64,000 nt of DNA from Bin87 sp965219925 (GTDB lineage Bacteria > Chloroflexota > Dehalococcoidia > Lucifugimonadales > UBA3495), in assembly GCA_965219925.1 (NCBI GenBank), contig OZ244795.1, forward strand, positions 2,852,001 to 2,916,000, written 5' to 3'. Each line of letters starts with the position of its first letter. Position 1 is the first letter of the stretch. A program made the position numbers and the translations under genes. The notes below the pieces were generated by a model. It made no database searches and was not told where the DNA came from. It saw nothing but the letters and a program-made list of their open reading frames with translations. Below are positions 16,598 to 25,557 of the stretch, piece after piece.

Positions 16598-17548
16598 TCA
16601 GAAGATCGCGATTGGATTCACAGGGCTTCCGGTAACGTGTCGAAGGCGCAGGGGACCCATGGACAGCATGAACTCGTAGCGGTTGTGGCGCGCCGCTGCT
16701 TCGGATACTTCTTCCAGGTTTGCATTGTCGATGAGCCAAACGCCCAGGTAAACCAGGCAGGCAATGTGCACCGGGGAGACGATGTTTGCGTATTGGTTGG
16801 GTCGAACATCGTTGGAGGTGTCGGTGCCCAGCATCGCGATTCCCCGTTCCTTGAACCACGGCGCACATGCCACGTGACAGGCTACCGACGGCTCGGTGGG
16901 CGGCAACGGGCCTTCCTGGATGCGCCGGCGGTAGTTGCCCGTCCTGACCAGCAGGATATCGCCGGACTCCACGGTGACGCCGTGGTCTCGCTCGGCAGCG
17001 TCCAGGTCTTCGGGCATCACCGGGGCGTTCGGCGGCAACCAGTCGACGCCGCGAATCTTGGCTATGTCCAGCAGGACGCCGCGGGTTACCAACCCCTGGG
17101 CGGTCAAATCGATGGCATGGCTCTGGGCCCCTTCCCTGGAAGTAACCACGCCGGCCGGTACTCCGTTGTACATCAACCCCTCGAAGGAGTAATGCGATAA
17201 AGCATCGATGTGTGTGATGGTCTGGCCGTGGAAAACCATGCCGATGAATTCGGCGGCGCCGCGCCGAGAGTTACGCCGTTCCAGCGGGTCGGTGTCGCGA
17301 CCTTCGCCGCTGTCAACCATGTAGCGTTGTACCTGGAACGAGATATCCGGTGTAATCTCAGTGGTAATGGGGCGAGCGCAGCTGACGGTTTCTCCAGACT
17401 GGACCAGGGCCGCTGCCTGCGTCCGCTTGGCCGGAGTGATCAGGTTGAGAGCGCCCAGCTGGTCCTGCTGACCCCATCGTCCCCAGTTGTTTTCGCTTTT
17501 GTACCAGTCCAGAACCTGTGATTCGTTGGGTACACCTGAAAATGCCAT
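16598..17548 (-). CDS. Cyclase-family (kynurenine formamidase-like) metal-dependent hydrolase
   Basis: A 316-aa protein of the PF04199 'cyclase' family. The metal-binding signature is FHGQTITHIDALSHYSFEG (about residues 105-123), a variant of the HxGTHxDxxxH motif with His and Asp ligands retained. The N-terminus has NNWGRWGQQDQLGALNLITP, common in the long bacterial members of unknown substrate. The family includes arylformamidases and isatin hydrolases. It is monocistronic and convergent with htpX. Confidence 0.85.
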   Translation of the reverse strand: MAFSGVPNESQVLDWYKSENNWGRWGQQDQLGALNLITPAKRTQAAALVQSGETVSCARPITTEITPDISFQVQRYMVDSGEGRDTDPLERRNSRRGAAEFIGMVFHGQTITHIDALSHYSFEGLMYNGVPAGVVTSREGAQSHAIDLTAQGLVTRGVLLDIAKIRGVDWLPPNAPVMPEDLDAAERDHGVTVESGDILLVRTGNYRRRIQEGPLPPTEPSVACHVACAPWFKERGIAMLGTDTSNDVRPNQYANIVSPVHIACLVYLGVWLIDNANLEEVSEAAARHNRYEFMLSMGPLRLRHVTGSPVNPIAIF

Positions 17549-17632
17549 GACTCCCTCCGTTGGAAATTCACCGGCGACGGTTCGTTGTTGCCAGCATTTT
17601 ACACCACGGAAGGCGGTGGCCTGCGTTCGCCT

Positions 17633-18637
17633 TTACTGCCGTCCGGTCCCGTCGCCCGGTAGCTGCGCCCCCACAAATTGCGGGTAACCTCGGAGGAATT
17701 CTGCGGCGGTGGCAGGACGCCGACCCTCCAGTTGGAGTTGGTTGACGGTCAGGATGCCCGCCCCGGTTCCGATTGAGATTTCAGCACCGTCGGCGCTGAC
17801 CACCAAACCGGGCGCGACTTCGGTTGTCGCAACGGCGGCAACATCCAGCAATTTCAGCTCCTTGCCTTCCCAACGCGTATATAGCCCGGGCCAGGGTGCG
17901 TAAGCCCTCCGCCGACGTGCCAGCACCTCAGCCGGGAGCTCCCAGTCCACGGCGCCGTCAGCACGCTCGATCTTGGTTGTATAGGTGGCCCGAGCATCGT
18001 CCTGCGGATGAGGTTTTATGGCGCCGGCCATCCAGTCGCCCAGGTTTTGGAGCAGGAGGTCGGAACCGTCGGAAAAGAGCGCCGCGGTCAATGAAACGGC
18101 GTCGTCATCCGGAGCCACGACGCGAGTGCGCTGGGCGATGATGGGGCCGGTATCCATGCCCTCGTCCATCAGCATCAGGGTGACGCCGGTGGTGTCGTAT
18201 CCGGCAAGCAGGGCGCCGACGACCGGGGACGGCCCCCGGTATGCCGGGAGCAGCGACGGATGAAGATTCAGACAACCGAATCGGGGGAGATTCAATACGG
18301 CGGTGGGGAGAATTCGCCCGTAAGCGGCCACAACGATAACGTCCGGAGCGAAAGCGCGCAACTCCGCGACCGCTTCCGGGCTGCGCAGCGTTCCGGGCTG
18401 AAACACCGGTATGTCCAGTTCGGTTGCCCTCTGTTTTACCGGAGCAGCTTCCATTGTGCGGCCCCTGCCTCTCGGCCGGTCAGGCGGGACGCAGGCTGCG
18501 ACCACGCTTACCGACGGGTACATCACCAACGCGTCGAAAACCGGCACGACAAACGCCGGCGTACCCATAAACACCACCCGACGCGGGTTGTCGGCGCGCG
18601 AAACTGGTTGAGAATCAACAGAATTATGGGTTGACAA
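17633..18637 (-). CDS. fmt: Methionyl-tRNA formyltransferase
   Basis: A 334-aa enzyme that formylates initiator Met-tRNA using 10-formyl-THF. Motifs are VVFMGTPAFVVPVFDAL, LNLHPSLLPAYRGPSP with the catalytic His, and TLMLMDEGMDTGPI, followed by the C-terminal OB-like domain. The start is taken as the TTG at 18637, since CAGGAGA lies 5 nt upstream; the frame continues to a TTG at 18667 without a good ribosome site. The extra ~20 residues before the usual VVFMGTP start are unusual. def is not adjacent. Confidence 0.92.
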   Translation of the reverse strand: MSTHNSVDSQPVSRADNPRRVVFMGTPAFVVPVFDALVMYPSVSVVAACVPPDRPRGRGRTMEAAPVKQRATELDIPVFQPGTLRSPEAVAELRAFAPDVIVVAAYGRILPTAVLNLPRFGCLNLHPSLLPAYRGPSPVVGALLAGYDTTGVTLMLMDEGMDTGPIIAQRTRVVAPDDDAVSLTAALFSDGSDLLLQNLGDWMAGAIKPHPQDDARATYTTKIERADGAVDWELPAEVLARRRRAYAPWPGLYTRWEGKELKLLDVAAVATTEVAPGLVVSADGAEISIGTGAGILTVNQLQLEGRRPATAAEFLRGYPQFVGAQLPGDGTGRQ

Positions 18638-18701
18638 GTTTGTCTCCTGACGGTAAATTGACAGCAACTGCGCTCGCGTAGAATTTAGAAAGAGGGAGGT
18701 G

Positions 18702-18903
18702 ATGACTAATATGGAACACAGTTTAACATGCTGGGGCGATGGTAGGCACCAGTCTGGACACGACGGGGTGAAAGCCTCATAGCGTCATCGCTTTCTAATA
18801 GTAGGTAACTAGCCCGTTAGTCGGGCCCAGACCAGTGTCTACCGTCGCCCCGGGGTTCCTGGGAATTATCGGGCGATGAGCCAAAGGTCCAGTCTGGGCC
18901 CGA
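18702..18903 (+). ncRNA. Candidate structured leader with a short peptide frame, between fmt and rpsP
   Basis: The 425-nt gap between divergent fmt and rpsP contains a strong ribosome site (gggaggtgat, 18694-18703) before a frame of 26 codons (ATG 18702, or 23 codons from 18711) ending at 18782. Three arms can pair. Arm A (18733-18757, inside the frame) complements B (18827-18851) at 21 of 25 positions. B's left side (18821-18832) complements C (18892-18903) at 12 of 12. A:B and B:C overlap at 18827-18832, so they exclude each other, as in an attenuator. No T-run follows C, and the target is unproved. Confidence 0.35.
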
Positions 18904-19062
18904 TATCCATTTTCATACCAAGACACGCACCCCATATCGACGCAATCTTGCCATTCAACACGGTGCTGCCGGTCGTAAGGTTGGGAATCTCCCGTTTGAC
19001 AACCATAAGACCAGGCCGTACAGTAAAAACATATTGATCTAGAGATTGTCGCTGGAGAGAGT

Positions 19063-19332
19063 ATGTTACGAATCCGCCTGCGTCGTGTGGGCAAAAAAGG
19101 CCGCCCCTACTACCGCATAGTGGTTACAGACAAGCGAAATCCCCGGGATGGAGCTTACATCGACGGAATAGGGCATTACGATCCCATGGCGGATCCGCCC
19201 GCGGTAACTTTGGATGAAGAACGGGCGGTGGACTGGTTGCGCAAGGGCGCCCAGCCATCGGACCCAGTGAAACGGATCTTCGATTACAATGGCATTTTTG
19301 ACAAGGTTCACTCCGATGAGAGAGCTGATTGA
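19063..19332 (+). CDS. rpsP: 30S ribosomal protein S16
   Basis: An 89-aa protein starting MLRIRLRRVGKKGRPYYRIV, followed by DKRNPRDGAYIDGIGHYDP, standard for S16, which stabilises the 30S body. ggagaga lies just before the ATG. The stop overlaps the khpA start by 17 nt, giving the usual rpsP-khpA-rimM order, but trmD and rplS, which normally follow, are absent here. Confidence 0.96.
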   Translation: MLRIRLRRVGKKGRPYYRIVVTDKRNPRDGAYIDGIGHYDPMADPPAVTLDEERAVDWLRKGAQPSDPVKRIFDYNGIFDKVHSDERAD

Positions 19333-19543
19333 GTACATTGCCCAGTCGCTGACGTCCAATCCTGAAGCGGTCAAAGTAACAGAATCGGACGAGGGCGACC
19401 AAATCGTCATCCGCCTCGAGGTTGCTCCCGAAGACAAAGGCAAGGTAATCGGTCGACAGGGACGGGTCGCGCAGGCGATGCGTGTGCTGCTGAGGGTAGC
19501 CGCAGTTAAAGACGGTACCCGCGCAGTGTTGGAGATTGTCTAG
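19316..19543 (+). CDS. khpA: KH-domain RNA-binding protein KhpA
   Basis: A 75-aa single KH-domain protein: MRELIEYIAQSLTSNPEAVK, then the core GKVIGRQGRVAQAMRVLLRV with the GxxG loop (GRQG). KhpA binds RNA, usually as a KhpA/KhpB pair. The ATG at 19316 is used; the longer frame from 19289 lies inside rpsP and adds non-conserved residues. It overlaps both rpsP and rimM. Confidence 0.92.
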   Translation: MRELIEYIAQSLTSNPEAVKVTESDEGDQIVIRLEVAPEDKGKVIGRQGRVAQAMRVLLRVAAVKDGTRAVLEIV

Positions 19544-20126
19544 CCGCAACCGCTCGCGGCGACAATATCGGCGGGCAGCGAATAGCGGCCGGCCAGATAC
19601 GAATGACTCGGCGCCGGCCCCTGACCCACGGGAAGACCAGATCGTCGTAGGGCGGGTTACCAGGAATCATGGCTTGGACGGAACCCTGAGGATCCGATCA
19701 TACTCGGACAATCCACGACGATTTCAACCCGGCGATGTTCTTACAATCGCCGCTGTTGAATTGACCGTAACGGCTTTCAAGGCATTGCCGGATGAGTACG
19801 GTCTTCTCAATGTGGAAGGACTCACCAGCGTTTTATTGACCCGACACCTGATGGGACACTGGATTTACGCTGCCCTCGAGAAAGCGCCGGACCTGGTGCC
19901 CGGAGAGTATTACCACTATCAACTGCTGGGTCTCAGCGTGACGACTGACCAGGGGGAGCGCCTCGGAGAAATTAGCGAAGTGCTGGCCACCGGCAGCAAC
20001 GATGTTTACGTGGTCAAGTCCAATAACGGGGACGAGATACTGCTGCCGGCGTTACAGCAGGTGGTGAAAGACATCGACCTGGCTGCCGGCGAGATGCTGG
20101 TGCACCTGATTCCGGGGTTGCGTTAG
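19536..20126 (+). CDS. rimM: Ribosome maturation factor RimM
   Basis: A 196-aa protein assisting 30S head assembly through S19. The N-terminal RimM barrel starts at about residue 35 (QIVVGRVTRNHGLDGTLRIR); the PRC-barrel domain begins at about residue 120 (YYHYQLLGLSVTTDQGERLG) and ends in DEILLPALQQVVKDIDLAAG. The start is a TTG overlapping khpA's stop. The ~33 N-terminal residues are Arg/Pro-rich and likely disordered, so translation might begin further in. Confidence 0.9.
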   Translation: MSSRNRSRRQYRRAANSGRPDTNDSAPAPDPREDQIVVGRVTRNHGLDGTLRIRSYSDNPRRFQPGDVLTIAAVELTVTAFKALPDEYGLLNVEGLTSVLLTRHLMGHWIYAALEKAPDLVPGEYYHYQLLGLSVTTDQGERLGEISEVLATGSNDVYVVKSNNGDEILLPALQQVVKDIDLAAGEMLVHLIPGLR

Positions 20127-20199
20127 ACTGCTATCGCTCCAACCCTGAATCCAGGGCTGCGGAACGCGTTAATCGCGGGCATCCGTTGACGCCAACGGA

Positions 20200-20682
20200 T
20201 CAATTGCCCGGAGCCGGGACGGCGTGTCGTTCCGCATGGGCATGATGATGTTCGGCGTCATCCGCGAACTCATGGTCTTCACAGGCAACCCACCGCGAAC
20301 CGTCGGCAAACCATTCCTTTTTCCAGATTGGCACGACGGTCTTGATGCGGTTTACCGCCTCGTGACACGCTTCGAAGGCTTCGCGACGGTGCGGCGACGC
20401 AACAGCAACCACCAGGCTTACATGACCGACGTCGACGCGGCCGGTGCGGTGGGCAATCGCCACATCCTCTATGCCGTAGTCCACGCACAGGCTGTCGCGC
20501 ACCTCGTGCAGTTTTTTGATCGCCATCGCATCGTAGGCTTCGTACTCCAGGCGAGTAACGGTTTTGCCGCCAAAATTATCTCGGGTCGTGCCGAGGAAGG
20601 TCACCACCGCCCCATTGCCATCGGCGCGTACGGATTCTGTAACTTGATCCGGATCCAATGGTTCAGAGGTTAGGATGATCAT
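20200..20682 (-). CDS. moaE: Molybdopterin synthase catalytic subunit MoaE
   Basis: A 160-aa large subunit that inserts dithiolene sulfur into precursor Z. Motifs are FLGTTRDNFGGKTVTRLEYE, AHRTGRVDVGHVSLVVAVAS and the catalytic region RIKTVVPIWKKEWFADGSRW with the active lysines. The last ~20 residues are a His-rich tail (EHHHAHAERHAV) beyond the usual family end, which could bind metal. It begins 4 nt after moaD's stop codon. It converges with rimM. Confidence 0.93.
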   Translation of the reverse strand: MIILTSEPLDPDQVTESVRADGNGAVVTFLGTTRDNFGGKTVTRLEYEAYDAMAIKKLHEVRDSLCVDYGIEDVAIAHRTGRVDVGHVSLVVAVASPHRREAFEACHEAVNRIKTVVPIWKKEWFADGSRWVACEDHEFADDAEHHHAHAERHAVPAPGN

Positions 20683-20685
20683 AAT

Positions 20686-20934
20686 TCAGCGTCCTCCACT
20701 GACCGGCGGTATCAGACAGACTTCATCGCCGGGATGCAATACCAAGTCATCGTCAGCATACTCGGCGTTCACCGCGACCACAATGCGAACCTCGGGCGGC
20801 GCCAGACGCGGATAATCAACGCGCACCGCCGACGTGAGTTGACCGACCGTGCTGTGGTCGGGCACATCCACAGTAACAACAGACGCGCCGGCCCGTTCCC
20901 GGTACAGAGCAAACAATCGAACATCAATGCGCAT
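20686..20934 (-). CDS. moaD: Molybdopterin synthase sulfur-carrier subunit MoaD (C-terminal GGR)
   Basis: An 82-aa beta-grasp ubiquitin-like protein starting MRIDVRLFALYRERAG and ending VCLIPPVSGGR. MoaD is adenylated and thiocarboxylated on its terminal Gly, so proteins normally stop at Gly-Gly. This one has an extra Arg before the TGA, checked codon by codon (GGA GGA CGC TGA). The ATG at 20934 gives normal MoaD length; the frame further upstream has no MoaD similarity. moaE follows directly. Confidence 0.9.
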   Translation of the reverse strand: MRIDVRLFALYRERAGASVVTVDVPDHSTVGQLTSAVRVDYPRLAPPEVRIVVAVNAEYADDDLVLHPGDEVCLIPPVSGGR

Positions 20935-21119
20935 ACGCTGAAAATTATGGGCGCAACCAGGTGGAACTGTCAATCTACTCACCAACGACACGGTGGCGTC
21001 GTCGTTGACTCCTACCCGTAGAAATGCCGACGCAATGCCAGGAACCGGCACGGCTCGGTGTATCATGCAGAGGTTCCCAACCAATCGAATCAACCAGCAC
21101 GTCATCAGGAGATTCAAAC

Positions 21120-22223
21120 ATGGCTGACCGCGACCGCCTTACTCGAACGCTAATGGAGTTGATACGGATTGACAGTCCCACCGGCGAGGAAGACGCCATC
21201 GACGAACATCTTTCGGGCCGCCTGGCCGGATTGGGGGCTGATATACGCCACGACCCTTACGGCAATCTGGTCGCAACGCTGCCCGGGTCCGGCCCGGCCG
21301 CGACCGCGGCTCCGGTTATGCTGTCCGCACACATGGACACAGTAGACCCCGGCCGCGGCATCAATCCTCTACTCGACGCCGACGGCGAAACCTTGAGGTC
21401 AGACGGTTCTACCATACTGGGCGGCGATTGCAAGGCGGGGTTGGCCATCGTATTGGAAGGACTGACTTCATTGGTGGAATCGGGCATAACGCGGCGTCCG
21501 GTTCAGGTAGTATTCTCGCGGGCAGAAGAAGGCGGCCTGAACGGAGCGCGCAATCTGGATTTCTCACTGATAGAGGCAAAAAGTGGCATTGTGTTTGACG
21601 GCGAAGGACCCGTCAGCCGCATCTGCATCGGTGCGCCAGCCCAGAACATCGTGCAGTGCCGGATAACCGGTGTGGCGGCCCACGCCGGTCTGGAACCTGA
21701 AAACGGTACATCAGCGCTGCTGGTTGCGGCTCACGTTCTTTGCCGGCTGCCCCTGGGTAGGATCGACTTTGAAACCACCAGCAACATCGGTTTGCTGGAA
21801 GGTGGGTTAAAGCGCAACATCGTGCCGGAATCGGCGTTTATGGACGGGGAGCTGCGGTCGCGCGACCAAACCAAGCTGGAGAATTACACCAACGAATTCC
21901 GGCGGGCGTTCAACCAGACTGGGGCCCTGTTTCCCGACGCCAGGATTGACCTGAACATCTGGAATCAATACCGGGCGTATCAAGTGCCCGCAGACGACGC
22001 GGCGCTGAACGAGATCGCGCGATCAGTCACGGAGGCGGGTTTGTCTCCAACGCTGGAGACCACCGGGGGAGGTTCGGATGCCAACGTGTTTTTCGAGCAC
22101 GGAATTACCGCTCTCCCGGTGGGCATCGGGGTTCGAGATTTCCACACCACGCGCGAGACCGCCAACATTGGCGAAATCGTGGACGGAGCGCGAGTTTGCG
22201 AGCTGTTTGTCGCCGCTTATTAA
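21120..22223 (+). CDS. M20-family metallopeptidase (PepT-like di/tripeptidase)
   Basis: A 367-aa zinc exopeptidase. Catalytic segments are LSAHMDTVDPGRGINP (His and Asp ligands), LGGDCKAGLAIVLEGL (bridging Asp), SRAEEGGLNGARNLD (catalytic Glu pair) and a late His in GVRDFHTTRETANIG. The lid domain, about residues 175-290, includes GVAAHAGLEPENGTSA. The ATG at 21120 has aggag upstream and gives normal length. A deacetylase or carboxypeptidase activity is also possible within M20. Confidence 0.88.
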   Translation: MADRDRLTRTLMELIRIDSPTGEEDAIDEHLSGRLAGLGADIRHDPYGNLVATLPGSGPAATAAPVMLSAHMDTVDPGRGINPLLDADGETLRSDGSTILGGDCKAGLAIVLEGLTSLVESGITRRPVQVVFSRAEEGGLNGARNLDFSLIEAKSGIVFDGEGPVSRICIGAPAQNIVQCRITGVAAHAGLEPENGTSALLVAAHVLCRLPLGRIDFETTSNIGLLEGGLKRNIVPESAFMDGELRSRDQTKLENYTNEFRRAFNQTGALFPDARIDLNIWNQYRAYQVPADDAALNEIARSVTEAGLSPTLETTGGGSDANVFFEHGITALPVGIGVRDFHTTRETANIGEIVDGARVCELFVAAY

Positions 22224-22453
22224 GACGCCCGCAGATCCAGTTGCGATAACGTCCTGCCAATATAGTCCTGCAAAGAATTGGAACACGTTCGGAGTCTGCC
22301 GGTTTCAGCAAATCTGACTCTAACGCACTGGGGACGCTTGACAGGCTTGTTGGCGTTGGTTACATTCTGTCATCGTTGGAACACAGAGCGCCCAAACCCC
22401 CACATGGCGGGCCGCGTTGAATTCATACCTCACCGCTCGGCAGGCTACCCACT

Positions 22454-23563
22454 ATGGGCACACAACCAACTGAATCCGCTGCCCTCTCCAATTTGCATCG
22501 CAGCACTGATGCGGGCCTGAAAAACGCCGGCCCTCAGTTGCCGAGCATGTTCGATCGCTATCGGTCTCATCTGGAAGCGGCGATGGCGGCGGGCGTACCC
22601 GCCGCGGGCGATAACTGCATCAACACTGTGATGCGGTACCATTTGGGATGGGTAGACCGCAACGGCAATCCGTCCCCCAACCCTTCTTCTCAAGGGAAAG
22701 CGCTGCGCCCCACCCTTTGCATGTTTGCCTGTGATGCGTTGCAAGGGAACCCGCAACAGGCAGCGCCAGCGGCGGCGGCGCTGGAACTGATCCATAATTT
22801 TTCCCTGGTACACGACGACATACAGGATGAGGGCGCCGAGCGACGCCATCAACCAACGGTGTGGGCGCTATGGGGAACGCCCAGGGCGCTGGTGGCGGGT
22901 GATGCCATGCAATCCCTCGGCGACCTGAGTTCCCTGCTCGCGAACGGGGAAGTGCCGGCGGAGACTGCCATCAGGGTGTCGCGGCTGCTGACTGACAGTT
23001 ACCTGGAGATGATCGAAGGTCAGTGCCGCGATCTGCAGTTCGAGCAGCGCGAGGCGATAGAACCCGACGAGTATCTGGAAATGATAGCCCTGAAAACGGG
23101 CGCCCTGATCCGCAGCAGCCTGGCAATCGGAGCCACAATTGCGGTAGATGACGACGATACCGTGGCGGGAGTGGCCCGTTTTGGTAGAGCGATTGGCCGG
23201 TTGTTTCAGATTCGCGACGACTATCTGGGCATCTGGGGTGATGAGGCCATAGTCGGAAAGTCAACGGATAGCGACATCGTTCAGCGCAAGAAGAGTTATC
23301 CAATCGTGTTCGCGTTCAAACACGCTTCAGGCAGTTCAAGGGAAGAGCTCACCCGGTTGTATGCGCTGGAGGCGATGGAAGAAAGCCATGTAGACCGGGT
23401 GATGGAAGTTCTGGAAGAAATTGGAGCCGACCGGCAAACCAACGAGCTGACAACATTGACTGCTCAGGAAGCGTTGGCCGCGCTTGGGTCACTGGAATTG
23501 CCGCCCTGGGCAACCGACGACGCTGAAAAACTGGTGGCATTCCTCGCGAGCCGCCTGTTCTAG
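22454..23563 (+). CDS. Polyprenyl diphosphate synthase (FPP/GGPP type)
   Basis: A 369-aa trans-prenyltransferase. The first Asp-rich motif is FSLVHDDIQDEGAERRHQPT (DDIQD, about residues 117-121) and the second QIRDDYLGIWGDEAIVGKST. PSSQGKALRPTLCM carries the IPP-binding Lys-Arg. It probably supplies farnesyl or geranylgeranyl diphosphate for the hopanoid genes that follow 48 nt later. The 230 nt before it show no gene and may hold the locus promoter. Confidence 0.9.
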   Translation: MGTQPTESAALSNLHRSTDAGLKNAGPQLPSMFDRYRSHLEAAMAAGVPAAGDNCINTVMRYHLGWVDRNGNPSPNPSSQGKALRPTLCMFACDALQGNPQQAAPAAAALELIHNFSLVHDDIQDEGAERRHQPTVWALWGTPRALVAGDAMQSLGDLSSLLANGEVPAETAIRVSRLLTDSYLEMIEGQCRDLQFEQREAIEPDEYLEMIALKTGALIRSSLAIGATIAVDDDDTVAGVARFGRAIGRLFQIRDDYLGIWGDEAIVGKSTDSDIVQRKKSYPIVFAFKHASGSSREELTRLYALEAMEESHVDRVMEVLEEIGADRQTNELTTLTAQEALAALGSLELPPWATDDAEKLVAFLASRLF

Positions 23564-23611
23564 CGGCGCGACGGAACCGGATAAAGTTCCCCTCTATTCT
23601 GGAGATACTAC

Positions 23612-24688
23612 ATGGTTCAAACCAATACAGATCCGATGGTCGCCATAAAACCCGCGAAACGCCCGGTGGAACTGGGGTTGCGGATGGGATGGTATATCGT
23701 CAAGAACAAATTGCTGGGACGCAAGCGATTCCCTCTGGTAACCATGCTGGAGCCGCTGGAAATGTGCAATCTGGCCTGCATCGGGTGCGGCCGTATTCGG
23801 GAATACCGCGGGGTTCTGGACAAAATGATGCCCGTGGACGAAGCCCTCGCTGCGGTGCACAACTCCGGCGCTCCCATCGTGTCGATTGCCGGTGGTGAAC
23901 CAACCATCCACCCGCATATCGACAAAATAATCAACAAGCTGGTGGAAGAAAAATATTTTGTCTATTGTTGCACCAACGCCCTGCTGCTGGAACGGATGCT
24001 GAAGAAAATCCCGCCGTCGAAGTATTTCTGCTGGGTAATACACATGGACGGAATGGAAGACAAACACGACGAGTCAGTGGCCCGGGAAGGGGTGTTCCGA
24101 CGGGCTATCGATGGGATTCGCATGGCGGTGTCCCAAGGATACCGTGTATGCACCAACACTACGGTATTCCGGAACAGCGACGTGGAGGACCTGCGGGAGA
24201 TGTTCCGGCACGTTAGCGACCTTGGCGTCGAAGGATCAATGATATCGCCGGGCTATGATTTCGAAGACGCGCCCGACCAGGATTTGTTCCTGACGCGCCA
24301 GGAATCCCGCAACGTGTTCCGCAGCCTGCTTGATCCGGCCAAGATGGCCGGCATGAGGCTGTACAACAACCCGCTGTATCTCAATTTCCTGCGCGGCGAA
24401 CGGGAATATCAGTGCACCGCATGGTCCAATCCCACGTACACAGTCATGGGGTGGCGCAAACCCTGCTACCCGCTTGCGGATGAGCACACCGAAAACCTTG
24501 ATGACCTTTTTGAAGCCAACCTTTGGGAAGAAAAATACGGTGTGGGACGAGACCCTCGATGCAACAATTGCATGATGCACTGCGGGTTCGAGTCAGCAAC
24601 GATTTTCAACGCTATTGGCAAACCGCGAGAATGGGTTACGTTTGTCAAATCCGGCGCTGCCCACAAGGGTGGTATCAGCGTGGGCTGA
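23612..24688 (+). CDS. hpnH: HpnH, radical SAM adenosyl-hopane synthase
   Basis: A 358-aa radical SAM enzyme that joins the 5'-deoxyadenosyl group of SAM to diploptene, giving adenosylhopane. The cluster motif is LEMCNLACIGCGRIREY (CxxxCxxC, about residues 51-58). The SAM-binding IVSIAGGEPTIHPHI and a C-terminal Cys-containing region (PRCNNCMMHCGFESA) follow as in the family. The start at 23612 has ggaga upstream. The hopanoid neighbours leave little doubt. Confidence 0.94.
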   Translation: MVQTNTDPMVAIKPAKRPVELGLRMGWYIVKNKLLGRKRFPLVTMLEPLEMCNLACIGCGRIREYRGVLDKMMPVDEALAAVHNSGAPIVSIAGGEPTIHPHIDKIINKLVEEKYFVYCCTNALLLERMLKKIPPSKYFCWVIHMDGMEDKHDESVAREGVFRRAIDGIRMAVSQGYRVCTNTTVFRNSDVEDLREMFRHVSDLGVEGSMISPGYDFEDAPDQDLFLTRQESRNVFRSLLDPAKMAGMRLYNNPLYLNFLRGEREYQCTAWSNPTYTVMGWRKPCYPLADEHTENLDDLFEANLWEEKYGVGRDPRCNNCMMHCGFESATIFNAIGKPREWVTFVKSGAAHKGGISVG

Positions 24689-24852
24689 CGGAAGCTGACT
24701 CGGCTGCCGGCGGGAATCCGTCCGATTGAAGGACAGACAATCCGCCGCGAACAGGCGTCCGATGAAAACAGCAACCTCTCGAGCAAACAGACACACACAG
24801 TGAGGCGACCGGGTTAACGGAGAATCCATGACAAACGGTCGTAACGCCCTAA

Positions 24853-25557
24853 ATGCTTGCAATCCTGGCTCCAACGGCTACCGAACTAGGGGGAATCCAG
24901 CGCGTAGTTGGCAGGGTCGGCGTGGCTAAAATCACGCTGCATGTTTCGGGAATCGGCAGAAGCGCCACCCTGAGGGCATGCAATAAAATAGCGGCTTGTA
25001 AACCGGACGCGATAATTATGACCGGATTTTGCGGAGCAACAGATCCCGAACTGAATACGGGCGATCTGCACATAGCAGGAACGTTTATCCACGGCGACGA
25101 AGCCGCATGTCTCCCCAGCGATTTCGGCTACCAGACGACATTGTTGAGCGCCGCCACCGGCTGCGAGTTGGCGACCAGTGCGGAACCGTCGGCTACTATC
25201 GACCACGTAGCTGACGCTGCCGAGAAAGCAGCGCTGCGCGATTCTTTGGGCGTAGCATCCGTCAACATGGAAGACTACTGGGCCGCGGGTGCGGCAGCGC
25301 GGGCGGGAATCCCGTTTGTATCGCTGCGAGCCGTACTGGATACGGCCCGGGAGTCGCTGCCCCCATTCCTCTCGGATGGCAACAAATCCCCCCGGCGCAT
25401 CGTGTGGGACGTGGTCATGAAGCCGGCGCGTACGGCCGGCACGGCGCGATTGGCGAGACAGTCCCACGTGGCGAGACGCAATCTGGCTAGATGCATTTCC
25501 CAAGCCATCAGCTCAAATCCATTGTGCGCGGTGGCCCAGCCCGCCGGGAAGCCATGA
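24853..25557 (+). CDS. hpnG: HpnG, adenosylhopane nucleosidase (phosphorylase-like)
   Basis: A 234-aa protein of the PNP/MTAN fold that removes adenine from adenosylhopane to give ribosylhopane. GIGRSATLRACNKIAACKPD and ASVNMEDYWAAGAAARAGIP (purine-site NME-D) are typical of hopanoid-associated phosphorylases. The identity between this family and HpnG also rests on its place between hpnH and hpnA. Its stop overlaps hpnA's start as ATGA. The 164-nt gap before it shows no gene. Confidence 0.85.
   Translation: MLAILAPTATELGGIQRVVGRVGVAKITLHVSGIGRSATLRACNKIAACKPDAIIMTGFCGATDPELNTGDLHIAGTFIHGDEAACLPSDFGYQTTLLSAATGCELATSAEPSATIDHVADAAEKAALRDSLGVASVNMEDYWAAGAAARAGIPFVSLRAVLDTARESLPPFLSDGNKSPRRIVWDVVMKPARTAGTARLARQSHVARRNLARCISQAISSNPLCAVAQPAGKP

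Noticed and set aside
18731..18903. 6S RNA, SRP RNA or RNase P RNA as identity of the fmt-rpsP leader
   Set aside because: Its arms do not pair end to end as in 6S RNA, and no SRP Alu/S-domain or RNase P consensus blocks are visible.
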